Source: Aporhodopirellula aestuarii (GTDB taxonomy: Bacteria; Planctomycetota; Planctomycetia; Pirellulales; Pirellulaceae). Taken from it: a DNA stretch of 64,000 nucleotides. This document shows positions 30,801 to 38,407 of this stretch, one piece after another (position 1 is the stretch's first letter; each line of letters starts with the position of its first letter). The notes below the pieces were generated by a model. That model saw only the letters and a list, made by a program, of their open reading frames with translations. It ran no database searches and was not told the DNA's origin. Where the stretch lies: positions 186,001 through 250,000 of the forward strand of contig NZ_JAMQBK010000024.1 in assembly GCF_023701485.1 (NCBI RefSeq), written 5' to 3'. Both the position numbers and the translations under genes were made by a program.

Positions 30801-31415
30801 TCAGAAATTGGCCACGCCATACTTCTTCAAGTGCTTGGCGATCTCGGCACGCACCGCGTTGAACCGCCGACGCGGCAGGCCATACTTTTTCATCGTGCTG
30901 CTCATCGAATGACAACGCAGGTACTCGCACACCCGCCGCAATTCCGCGGGCATCGTCTGCATCGCGACCTCCAAAGCGTCCGCTTCGTCGATCGCCTCGA
31001 ATGGATCGCTGTAAGACGACTGGCTTCGTCGGACCTGGTCCTCGTCACAGATTTCGCCACCCAGAGTCGCGAACGTTTCATCCACCGTGTCGACGGGCGT
31101 CTCAAACGATTGCATTTGCACGCCATCTTCGATCGGATGCCGTTTGTGGCGTTTCCTCGATCGCAACAGTTCTCGCACGCCCGAGTTGATGACTCGGTTG
31201 ATGAACGTGTTCACCTTCGATCGCGACGGGTCGAAACAGTCAGCTTTTTGGATCAAGTACATCAGCAACTCTTGAGCGATGTCTTCGGCGTCACAGTCGC
31301 TGAATTCCGGTCGCCGATGGAGTTGCTCGGCTTTGATCCGCGCCGTCTTCATGGCGAAATCGTTAAGAATCTCTTCGCCGAGCCGTTTGCCTTCCGCTTG
31401 AGTATTCGCACTCAT
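30801..31415 (-). CDS. Sigma-70 family (ECF-like) RNA polymerase sigma factor
   Basis: ATG at 31415 follows GGAGACAACC; the frame opening at 31493 is longer but lacks an RBS. The 204-aa protein shows sigma region 2 (FSDCDAEDIAQELLMYLIQK, FDPSRSKVNTFINRVINSGV, RELLRSRKRHKRH) and a degenerate region 4 (MQTMPAELRRVCEYLRCHSM, then MKKYGLPRRRFNAVRAEIAK, a helix-turn-helix). It probably directs RNA polymerase to promoters of this element. The bipartite motif lies directly downstream of it and at two other operon heads. Region 4 is not a classical match, so promoter choice cannot be predicted from sequence. Confidence 0.85.
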   Translation of the reverse strand: MSANTQAEGKRLGEEILNDFAMKTARIKAEQLHRRPEFSDCDAEDIAQELLMYLIQKADCFDPSRSKVNTFINRVINSGVRELLRSRKRHKRHPIEDGVQMQSFETPVDTVDETFATLGGEICDEDQVRRSQSSYSDPFEAIDEADALEVAMQTMPAELRRVCEYLRCHSMSSTMKKYGLPRRRFNAVRAEIAKHLKKYGVANF

Positions 31416-31607
31416 GGTTGTCTCCGGCTGGAGGCATCCCGTGATGCGAGCGATTCGCACAGACCGCAAAGAAGCTGCGTCGCGACAAGCCATGTCACGA
31501 AAAGAACGCAGGCGGCCGGCGAGGTTCGTTCGTCACGTCCTCACAGCGAAGACGTGCCGCGACTTCTCAAGTCGCCGAGCGACATTTGGAGTCGCTAAGA
31601 AAAGTTT

Positions 31608-32312
31608 TTAGACTCCGATACGGTTGTCGCCCTCTTGATCACGGTCCTTGTGCGGTGACTGTCGTGATACGGATCGCTGACGCTTATTAAGGTCGCGAAA
31701 CGGACTGGGGTCGTCGTTCCACCAATGTTCCATGACAACTCTTCCGCCAGATGATTCAACCGCAGAAAACCCGACCGCTTGAAAAAACAGCAAGAGGCGA
31801 AGATTGGATTCCTCGACCGTGACTTTGATTCGCGTCCGACGCTCTCGGGTCAATCTCGATCGCAGCTCGGAAATCAATTGCTGCCCAAATGAATGCAATT
31901 GAACCTCTGGTTCGATAAAGATCCGTTCCAACTCGACATGCTGCTTGTGGAGTTGATAGACCATGGAACCGACAATCACGGGCTTGCGGCGGCCGACACG
32001 AGGCAACTCAATCACCATGGCGACTGTATTTCGTTGGCTCAGGCGACTTTTGTAGTCGTCTTTGCTCCACGGAGCACAGGTTGCCGCAACATCAATCGCC
32101 ACAACATCTTTCAAATCTCGATGGATCATCCAACGCACGTGCCCGTCGATCGGCGTTTTTGATGGTGACGGCTTGGACCGCCGTGCGTTCATCGGTCGCG
32201 TCACCGGGAAATCAATGTGCAAGGCCGAAGCGATTCCTTGTACTTCCGCGGCCGATAGCCGGATTCCGCGTTCTTGCTTTAACGCTTGTTGGATTCGGTT
32301 TCTAAGAGTCAT
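31608..32312 (-). CDS. GNAT family N-acetyltransferase
   Basis: ATG at 32312 gives 234 residues; the frame extends to 32390 but the inner Met is more likely. Residues 1 to about 40 are a small helical unit (MTLRNRIQQALKQERGIRLS). The GNAT domain follows: VRWMIHRDLKDVVAIDVAAT, a central strand VIVGSMVYQLHKQHVELERI, FIEPEVQLHSFGQQLISELR (the Q/R-x-x-G-x-G/A loop is degenerate), and LRLLLFFQAVGFSAVESSGG. It resembles RimI-like enzymes that acetylate protein N-termini. The substrate is unknown. It stands alone between the sigma factor and the defence-like genes. Confidence 0.82.
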   Translation of the reverse strand: MTLRNRIQQALKQERGIRLSAAEVQGIASALHIDFPVTRPMNARRSKPSPSKTPIDGHVRWMIHRDLKDVVAIDVAATCAPWSKDDYKSRLSQRNTVAMVIELPRVGRRKPVIVGSMVYQLHKQHVELERIFIEPEVQLHSFGQQLISELRSRLTRERRTRIKVTVEESNLRLLLFFQAVGFSAVESSGGRVVMEHWWNDDPSPFRDLNKRQRSVSRQSPHKDRDQEGDNRIGV

Positions 32313-32386
32313 CGTTGTCCTAAGGCTTAAAGTGTTATTCGTTAGCTGTTGTGGTTTCTTTCGCAGCGAATTTGTTTCCAGATAGT

Positions 32387-33538
32387 TCAAACCAACCAGT
32401 CGATGTCGGCGGGCGGTGAATAGACTGGACAGACACCACGACTGAGGTGCGCTCGCAGATGATCGGCCAGCGGTTTTAATTCCGTGTCGAGTACATCAAG
32501 CGTTCGCTTGATGCCAACCGAAACCGATTGGCTCACTTTCTTGATGTCGCCAACTTCGCGAGGTTTGCCACCCTTGCCCAATACCGATGCAAAGTGCAGG
32601 GCCAACTGGTCCTGTTCGGATTGCAGCTTTTCCAGCCATCCCAAGTCATGGTTCGCTTTCGCTTCATCGATCTCGCCCATCAGCTCGTGGTACCGACCAC
32701 GACACTCTTCCACCGCCGCTTCGTCCGTCAATTCGCCGGACGATCCAATCAGCTGTCGCTCGTCGATCCCGATGCGACTGGCCAACAACGTGACCGCCGG
32801 TACCGCTCGATGCGGCGTCGCCAACAGCCGAGCGATGTAGAGTGGTCCGACATTGTTCTCGAGGTAGGTCTCCTGCCCCTCGAACCGCACCACCCACATC
32901 TGGCCTTTGCGATAGAACGCATTTCCCAGCGGCACACTCGACAATGGCAAGACCTGTGCAAAACGCTCCGGTCGCGACTGGACCCGTTTCGAGCGAATAG
33001 CGAAAGCTTCAGTGATGCTCAGTCTTCCCGCGAAACCCTCGCCGGGAAGCTCATCGCCAATCAAAATCATTCGTGACGCACCACTCCGGTCTGCCAGACG
33101 CGATGCTGATCGGGTCGTCGTCAAAACAATCGGAAACGATTCACCACCAACTTGCACCTCGCCAATTCTCCACGCCACACCCGGTAACAGTGTTTCCGCC
33201 GGGCCGCCGTCCGGCATCGCCGAGGCAAACAATTCCGCGATCGCCCGACCGTCAATCGACCATTGCCGCAATCGCTCTTTCTCAACCAAGTCTGCGCCGT
33301 CGAAAGGGCACGCTTCGTAAAACTCAACCCCAGTTGGTCGCGGAACACGAACCACATCGTGGACATTGCATTGTCCGCAACTTGCATGCAGCGACATCGA
33401 CGGCTCGGCCGGCACCAACACGCCGGATCGAACTAGGTCGTCGGGATCGCAACCGCCCAGTAATCGAAGCGTGTCGCAATCCACCAACGGTTCATCGCCT
33501 CGGTCAAGCAACCGAAACAGCGTCACAATCGCTCGCAA
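32387..33538 (-). CDS. Unknown protein with C-terminal winged-helix signature (383 aa)
   Basis: The frame starts with TTG at 33538; GTG at 33526 is an alternative. The start overlaps the end of the 399-aa gene, so the two are coupled. The protein has a Cys-containing N-terminal part (HASCGQCNVHDVVRVPRP), a middle domain with a strand-rich core, and a C-terminus (VSVGIKRTLDVLDTELKPLA, DHLRAHLSRGVCPVYSPPAD) that matches the C-terminal winged-helix signature common in actinobacterial and planctomycete regulators. A coiled region precedes it. I do not know the whole protein. It is the last gene of the XRE/ImmA locus and may be an effector or regulator. Confidence 0.7.
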   Translation of the reverse strand: MRAIVTLFRLLDRGDEPLVDCDTLRLLGGCDPDDLVRSGVLVPAEPSMSLHASCGQCNVHDVVRVPRPTGVEFYEACPFDGADLVEKERLRQWSIDGRAIAELFASAMPDGGPAETLLPGVAWRIGEVQVGGESFPIVLTTTRSASRLADRSGASRMILIGDELPGEGFAGRLSITEAFAIRSKRVQSRPERFAQVLPLSSVPLGNAFYRKGQMWVVRFEGQETYLENNVGPLYIARLLATPHRAVPAVTLLASRIGIDERQLIGSSGELTDEAAVEECRGRYHELMGEIDEAKANHDLGWLEKLQSEQDQLALHFASVLGKGGKPREVGDIKKVSQSVSVGIKRTLDVLDTELKPLADHLRAHLSRGVCPVYSPPADIDWLV

Positions 33539-34703
33539 GGTCGATCCCCCACTGACGAAGGTACTTTTCAGCCAACAAGCGATCTCGCGTCGCCAACGAT
33601 TTGATGGTGCTACGGTTGGGCCGCGTGATTGAGAGGTTGAACTCGTGACCGTTTTCCATCAGGAATCGCAGGTCGACGCGCTCGAGATGCATGATCGACC
33701 GCGGCAAGTTGTCTTGCCGGATGTATCGTTCGATCATGCGTTGAAAACTCGATGGTCCGAAGTCGACGTTCGGATTGAAGTGCAACTTTTCTTTTGAGCC
33801 GAGAATCAACACACGAGCCGCCGCGATCACGACCGAGCGAACAGCGTCCTCGGGATCAGTCGGAAACCGAAACTTCGGATCCAACAGGATCCCCAGCGAG
33901 AATGGCTCGGCGTTGGGATCTTCCGGCGGCAATTCGATCCCCAGGAACTCGCGAGCAAAGATCTTTTGCAGCGGACCGATTGTCGGTTTTCCACCGAGCG
34001 CGTACACGTCGAGAACGTGATTCGCTTCGTCGTAGGCAAATACGTTTTCAAACACATGCGTTTCACAAACCCGCTTGAACGCGTTGCCGCCGTCGATCAG
34101 CTTCATGAACGTTTTGCGATAGTCGTCCAGGCTCGCGAAGACATAGTGCAGGTTCTCGCAGCGCAGCAAGTACTCGGCCACGCATTGCCGGCCGCGACCC
34201 TGATGAGCCGAATAGAACGCTGACAAGGCACCAGAGAACGACTTCATGTGCTGGGGCGAGGTTCGAGGTTTCGCCGACGGAAGGTTGATTCGCCGCTGGG
34301 ACGATCGCCCGCCAATCACGCGGTCGGCTGCCGCGAAGCGCGCGGCCACTTGCCAGACCTCCGGCTTCGACAGATAGGTCAGCATCGCGACGTCGTACCG
34401 GCTATCGAACCGTTCTAGTTCCGCAAGGAAATCGTCTTCGCCAATTTGGATGGCTTGTTGAAAGATCGAACGTTGTCCCGACTCCGTGGCCATCGAATGC
34501 AAGTCACGCAGTAGCAATTCGATCTTCTGTCTCGTCGGCTCCTCCAGCGACTGATACGCCTGAAAGATCGGTTCCACGTCCGTTTCGATCGCCTCGGACC
34601 AATTCACGTCGATCGGAATCTTCAGCCCGCCAAACATTTCCTCCAGCAAACCGTTGGAAGTCTGCCGCAGGACGTTCCGCGGATTAAATCCAGCTAATGA
34701 CAT
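33504..34703 (-). CDS. Unknown protein of the XRE/ImmA locus (399 aa)
   Basis: ATG at 34703 (MSLAGFNPRNVLRQTSNGLL) follows GAGGGGGAAAGACG; the frame opening at 34736 is less likely. The protein is soluble, helical in its first half (TRQKIELLLRDLHSMATESG, AMLTYLSKPEVWQVAARFAA) and mixed later (ALGGKPTIGPLQKIFAREFL, RSIMHLERVDLRFLMENGHE, FNLSITRPNRSTIKSLATRD). I see no nuclease, ATPase or membrane motif. It has its own promoter with the operator-like sequence 27 bases upstream, shared with the XRE gene. Function unknown. Confidence 0.75.
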   Translation of the reverse strand: MSLAGFNPRNVLRQTSNGLLEEMFGGLKIPIDVNWSEAIETDVEPIFQAYQSLEEPTRQKIELLLRDLHSMATESGQRSIFQQAIQIGEDDFLAELERFDSRYDVAMLTYLSKPEVWQVAARFAAADRVIGGRSSQRRINLPSAKPRTSPQHMKSFSGALSAFYSAHQGRGRQCVAEYLLRCENLHYVFASLDDYRKTFMKLIDGGNAFKRVCETHVFENVFAYDEANHVLDVYALGGKPTIGPLQKIFAREFLGIELPPEDPNAEPFSLGILLDPKFRFPTDPEDAVRSVVIAAARVLILGSKEKLHFNPNVDFGPSSFQRMIERYIRQDNLPRSIMHLERVDLRFLMENGHEFNLSITRPNRSTIKSLATRDRLLAEKYLRQWGIDLASDCDAVSVA

Positions 34704-34729
34704 CGTCTTTCCCCCTCTCGGAAACATAC

Positions 34730-34752
34730 CGTACACTACACACTAAACAATG
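34730..34752 (-). promoter_or_regulatory. Operator-like sequence upstream of the 399-aa gene
   Basis: Plus strand CGTACACTACACACTAAACAATG. The ACTAAACAATG end is identical to the sequence upstream of the XRE gene (36022-36045), and both carry TAGTG/CACTA half-sites. Candidate binding site of the XRE protein encoded at 35540. Confidence 0.6.
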
Positions 34753-34763
34753 AATCAAAAACG

Positions 34764-34786
34764 AATGCCTCCGATTAGGAGGCATG
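34764..34786 (-). terminator. Intrinsic terminator of the XRE-ImmA pair (minus strand)
   Basis: ATGCCTCC (34779-34786 on minus) and GGAGGCAT with a five-base loop, then TCGTTTTTG on the minus strand. It follows the ImmA gene stop by about 20 bases and precedes the promoter of the 399-aa gene. Confidence 0.75.
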
Positions 34787-34805
34787 AACAAACCCTCAAA
34801 GCTGC

Positions 34806-35543
34806 CTACTCAGCGAACAAACCCAGATACTCCAATTGAATCCGCATCGCCTCGTCCGACACCGCGAATTGATCCGCCAGCGATTCACAGAACACCTCAC
34901 GCATCAAACGGATCGGATCCGGCTGGACCTCGATCCCATCGGCGTCGATCAAGAAACGAATCGGCTCGATCGTCGGCACGAGTTCTCGAAGCCGACAGTC
35001 GCAAATCGGATCATCGCTGCCGGTTAGCATTCGCCACGCCGGCCTGAGCAACCATTCGGGCATCAGTAAACAACCAGCGAACTCATCGGCTTGTCGTTCG
35101 ATCAAGGGACGAGCGTGATCCTTGCGACAAATCACGTCCGGCATTTCCTCGTCACCGTACAAGACCGCATGTCCGGCTTCGTCCAGGAACAAAAACCGGT
35201 GTAACTGCCAGTGTGCGATTTCATGGCCGAGCGTGAAGTGATAGCGACCGAGAAGATCGGGAAAGCGATCTGGATTCAGCGCGTCGTCGATCAGGATGTG
35301 CTGTCGCGAGAACCAGATCGCACCATGAACGCGACCACCAAGTTGGCTCTGGAGATCCGAGAAGCCAAAAGTCAGCGGCAACACCGAGGTCGCGACATCC
35401 TCAATTTCGATGGGAGGTTTCACGATCGGCCCGAATCGCTTCGCGTACTCCTCCAGCACAGTGTCGGCCTCGGCAGCGATTTGGCGGGACGACAGCGGCG
35501 GCACTTCGATTCCCTGTGCGAACAAATCAACGACCATCGTCAC
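34806..35543 (-). CDS. ImmA/IrrE-family metallo-endopeptidase
   Basis: The 245-aa protein has the HExxH zinc site YHFTLGHEIAHWQLHRFLFL at about residues 104-123 and the downstream RQADEFAGCLLMPEWLLRP that supplies the third ligand (E-x-x-A-D-x-F-A). This is the ImmA/IrrE (COG2856) pattern. Such peptidases cleave a partner XRE repressor; here the XRE gene is directly upstream with a four-base overlap (ATGA). The N-terminal about 60 residues are a linker and small helices, the C-terminal about 60 are unique. A role in relieving repression of the locus is inferred. Confidence 0.93.
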   Translation of the reverse strand: MTMVVDLFAQGIEVPPLSSRQIAAEADTVLEEYAKRFGPIVKPPIEIEDVATSVLPLTFGFSDLQSQLGGRVHGAIWFSRQHILIDDALNPDRFPDLLGRYHFTLGHEIAHWQLHRFLFLDEAGHAVLYGDEEMPDVICRKDHARPLIERQADEFAGCLLMPEWLLRPAWRMLTGSDDPICDCRLRELVPTIEPIRFLIDADGIEVQPDPIRLMREVFCESLADQFAVSDEAMRIQLEYLGLFAE

Positions 35544-35905
35544 TTCCCCCGCTTTTTCATTTTACGAATCTGTTCTTTGATGATTTCAAATTGTTTCGGT
35601 GAAAGCCCAGTCGCCAACCGCATCAGCTCGGGCATGTCTTTTGGGTGTTGGCGGACCATGACATCCACGTCATCCGGCACGCGATCGGCCAGCCGAATCC
35701 ATTCGTCGGAATCTTCGCCCAACAACTCAGCGATCTTCGTGACACGATCTGCCGTTGGCGGTGCAAAGTGATCCTGCTCGACCTGTGACAAATACGTTGC
35801 CGACACGCCGATCATCTCTGCGAATTTGCGCAGCGTGATCTTCTTCGCCGTTCGTTTCTGGCGCAGCACCGCGCCAAACGACTTCGCACCACGAGCCTTT
35901 TTCAT
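35540..35905 (-). CDS. XRE-family HTH regulator
   Basis: ATG at 35905 (MKKARGAKSFGAVLRQKRTA) is preceded by GGGGAGG nine bases upstream; the longer frame to 35977 is rejected. An XRE helix-turn-helix lies at residues about 11-65 (KKITLRKFAEMIGVSATYLS, QVEQDHFAPPTADRVTKIAE). The C-terminal part (LADRVPDDVDVMVRQHPKDM, SPKQFEIIKEQIRKMKKRG) is shared by eye with the second XRE protein at 48751. It likely represses its own promoter and that of the 399-aa gene through TAGTG/CACTA sites and is cleaved by the adjacent ImmA/IrrE protein. Confidence 0.92.
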   Translation of the reverse strand: MKKARGAKSFGAVLRQKRTAKKITLRKFAEMIGVSATYLSQVEQDHFAPPTADRVTKIAELLGEDSDEWIRLADRVPDDVDVMVRQHPKDMPELMRLATGLSPKQFEIIKEQIRKMKKRGK

Positions 35906-36021
35906 CGCGCAGGCCTCCCCGCCGAATCGTCGCCCGAATTCCACTGCATCCAAAGCATGGCAATCTCCATCAACCACTTACTCCTCCGGAAACCCGCGAA
36001 AACACGAGCCCCCGACCCTCG

Positions 36022-36045
36022 GTGTATAGTGTGCACTAAACAATG
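36022..36045 (-). promoter_or_regulatory. Operator-like sequence upstream of the XRE gene
   Basis: Plus strand GTGTATAGTGTGCACTAAAC followed by AATG. It contains the inverted repeat TAGTG-TG-CACTA and shares ACTAAACAATG with the site at 34730-34752. It lies 117 bases upstream of the XRE start. Confidence 0.6.
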
Positions 36046-36401
36046 CAATCATAATATGCCGTGTCCCAAAACCCAGACAATCCCCCAATTCAGAATTTTG
36101 CTAGCAAACCCGCCAGCCCGGATCATTGAACTCATCGCTCGTGACACGTTTGGTCACGTGGGGAGCAAGAAAGCGAGAATTCTAGATCGGATTCACAGCA
36201 ACCGACTGAATCCGTTTAGGGATTCCTCAACTGATCCACAATCAACATTTGTCCCCAAATGCTGTCTCACAGCCAAGCGAAGTCGTACGGCTGTTCGTGT
36301 TTCCGATTTAGAAATCAGAGATTCGGAAGCCACAGCGAGACCGCTTGGTACGGGAAGAATGTTATCGAGACAACGTCATTAGAGCAGCCCAGTCCAATAA
36401 G
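36046..36401. other. Intergenic region between XRE locus and acyl-CoA dehydrogenase fusion
   Basis: 356 bases, more AT-rich than the neighbours (for example CATAATATGCC at 36050). I see no gene with an RBS, no repeat and no clear terminator. Open frames on the plus strand from 36259 and 36345 run into the following gene in antisense and are not supported. Confidence 0.5.
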
Positions 36402-38357
36402 TTACTCAACACTTGCAGGCTGCTGTTCGTCTTTTGTGCTGCTGGCCTTGGTGTCTCTAACACCGTATACCGCCATCTTCCAAAGATCGGATCCGTACTT
36501 CTCACTTACGACCGTCATTCGCATAACGTCCGTAGTGCCGTCAGCGATTCGCAATCCCATCAGATCTCGAACTCGATCACCGAGATCAGTTTCTCGACTG
36601 TATCCCATCGCTCCGTGGGCACGCATAGCTGCATCACACGCTGACAATGCGATTTCGACGCCTTCAGCTTTCAGGCCGTTTACCAACGGCGTTGCACCGT
36701 CGTAGTCGCCATTGTCGATCATTTGGGCCGCCTCCCGTGCTAGCGACATCGCCATTCGCAACTTTGTTAGGTACTCACCGAGTGGTTGCTGCAGGTGCGT
36801 GAAGCGGCCTATCGGTGCGCCAAATGCATCTCGTGTTTCGATTCGCTCGGCCATCTGATCCAGAGCTGCTTCGCCGCATCCGATCGCCGCGGCGGCCTGC
36901 ATCAGTCGCCAGTATTGAAAATGTTCGTTGAAAATTTCACCTCCATCACCATCTTCGCCCAGCAGGTGGTCTCGGCTGACGAACATGTCGTTGAATTCAA
37001 GACCACCAAACGAATTGCCGGTCAGCCCATGGGCGTAGCGGTCAACCACTTTTAAACCGGGATGATCGATGGGGATGAGAAACGCCGAACGTTCTCCGTC
37101 ATTGCGGTCGGCCGCCAGTGTGTAGAGCACAACGTGAGTCGCTTGACGCAACCGTGCGTTCCAAAGCTTGCGTCCGGTCAATTTGAAGCCAGCCTCGTAA
37201 CGAACAGCGTTACTTTTCATGGCCTTCATATCTGTTCCCGCGGTTGGCTCCGTAATCGCCACCGCCACGTAGGCCTCCCCAGCCGCAAGCTTCCGCAACA
37301 CATCCTGAGATAGTGCTGTGCTTGATTTTGTCAGAGGCCGGCCATGTGCGCCTCCGATGACATCACGCAAGTTCAGATTGATTCTCCCAGCATGGCGAAA
37401 CAATTCGATTGCTTCGGAAGCCGAGTAACCACCGCCTCCAACTTCCACCGGTAGGTCAACACCTGGCAATCCGAACTCGGCTCCCCCACGTCGCCAAGCT
37501 ATCGGCGAGGTCAATTCGCCTGACGATCGCAACTGATCAGCCAGCAAGTCAATCTTGGCTTTGATGGCCTCGACCCTCGAAGCGTCGTCAGGCGATTCAT
37601 CGGCGTCGTCCGCCAAGAATCGAACGGTGAATATCGTATTTAGTTCGTAGGTTTGGTTGGACTTATCCAGCCCGTCGGGGACGACAAAGAACACTCGCTG
37701 TTTCGTCGCGGTCGGGACGCCACCATACTCGACCAAGAAGAATCGCTGTTTCAACGGGCTCGCAGGATTGAGAAATGACAACTTGCCTTCATTGTTCTCT
37801 TTTAGCAACACAAAATGCCTGCCTCGTACGGTTCCGTCCGCTGTCGTCACCGTGTAAGCCAAAACCTTCATCTCCCCATGCTTTACCGAAAGGTCCGGCC
37901 CTTCAGTTTCCGACCACTTCGGCTCCAGTGCGGAATGCGGACTGTTGGGCGCAGATAAGACCGAGATTGCAGTCGGCATCTCTTGAAAGTCATCGCAAAG
38001 ATAAGCCATCAGGTTGACGAACCGATCGTTGCTGATTCGACCTAGCAACAACTCTGGTTTGTCTCGAAACACCCGCAACGCCGTCCGATGCGGGTGCGGA
38101 TCGACCGCCAGCCCCGCCATCACCCGAAGTCCCTGTGACGCAATCAACGCGGCCGAAATTGGACATGCCCCACCACCCTTGCAGTCGATTAACTGGTCCA
38201 AGTCGCCCTGCGCAACAAGGATCGGCGATTCGTCCGAATGATCTTGTTGAACACGATTCAGGGCATCGTTTGGAGTCGTCCTGACATCGTCAGGCGTGGC
38301 GACTCCAGGCCGGCTTACAAAAACTATGCAAAACAAAAAAACGTGCAAACGTCGCAT
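36402..38357 (-). CDS. Secreted papain-like domain fused to an acyl-CoA dehydrogenase-like domain
   Basis: ATG at 38357 has AGGA six bases upstream and opens a signal peptide (MRRLHVFLFCIVFVSRPGVA). Residues about 45-250 look like a papain-like domain: CKGGGACPISAALIAS (Cys), VRGRHFVLLKENNEG (His), LSFLNPAS (Asn). Residues about 280-650 are acyl-CoA dehydrogenase-like: GLPGVDLPVEVGGGGYSASE, VAVAITEPTAGTDMKAMKSN, HGLTGNSFGGLEFNDMFVSR, HGAMGYSRETDLGDRVRDLM, and IADGTTDVMRM where the usual Y-E-G-T is changed, so catalytic competence is uncertain. An exported flavoprotein fused to a protease-like domain is unusual. Alternatively two ancestral genes were fused. Confidence 0.8.
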   Translation of the reverse strand: MRRLHVFLFCIVFVSRPGVATPDDVRTTPNDALNRVQQDHSDESPILVAQGDLDQLIDCKGGGACPISAALIASQGLRVMAGLAVDPHPHRTALRVFRDKPELLLGRISNDRFVNLMAYLCDDFQEMPTAISVLSAPNSPHSALEPKWSETEGPDLSVKHGEMKVLAYTVTTADGTVRGRHFVLLKENNEGKLSFLNPASPLKQRFFLVEYGGVPTATKQRVFFVVPDGLDKSNQTYELNTIFTVRFLADDADESPDDASRVEAIKAKIDLLADQLRSSGELTSPIAWRRGGAEFGLPGVDLPVEVGGGGYSASEAIELFRHAGRINLNLRDVIGGAHGRPLTKSSTALSQDVLRKLAAGEAYVAVAITEPTAGTDMKAMKSNAVRYEAGFKLTGRKLWNARLRQATHVVLYTLAADRNDGERSAFLIPIDHPGLKVVDRYAHGLTGNSFGGLEFNDMFVSRDHLLGEDGDGGEIFNEHFQYWRLMQAAAAIGCGEAALDQMAERIETRDAFGAPIGRFTHLQQPLGEYLTKLRMAMSLAREAAQMIDNGDYDGATPLVNGLKAEGVEIALSACDAAMRAHGAMGYSRETDLGDRVRDLMGLRIADGTTDVMRMTVVSEKYGSDLWKMAVYGVRDTKASSTKDEQQPASVE

Positions 38358-38407
38358 GGAAATCCTGGTGGAGTTGAAGTTGACAACCTTGTAAACGGCT
38401 GTGGCGA

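Noticed and set aside
36259-36705. Plus-strand frame of 148 codons near the acyl-CoA dehydrogenase end
   Set aside because: Most of it is antisense to the well-supported fusion gene and it lacks an RBS.
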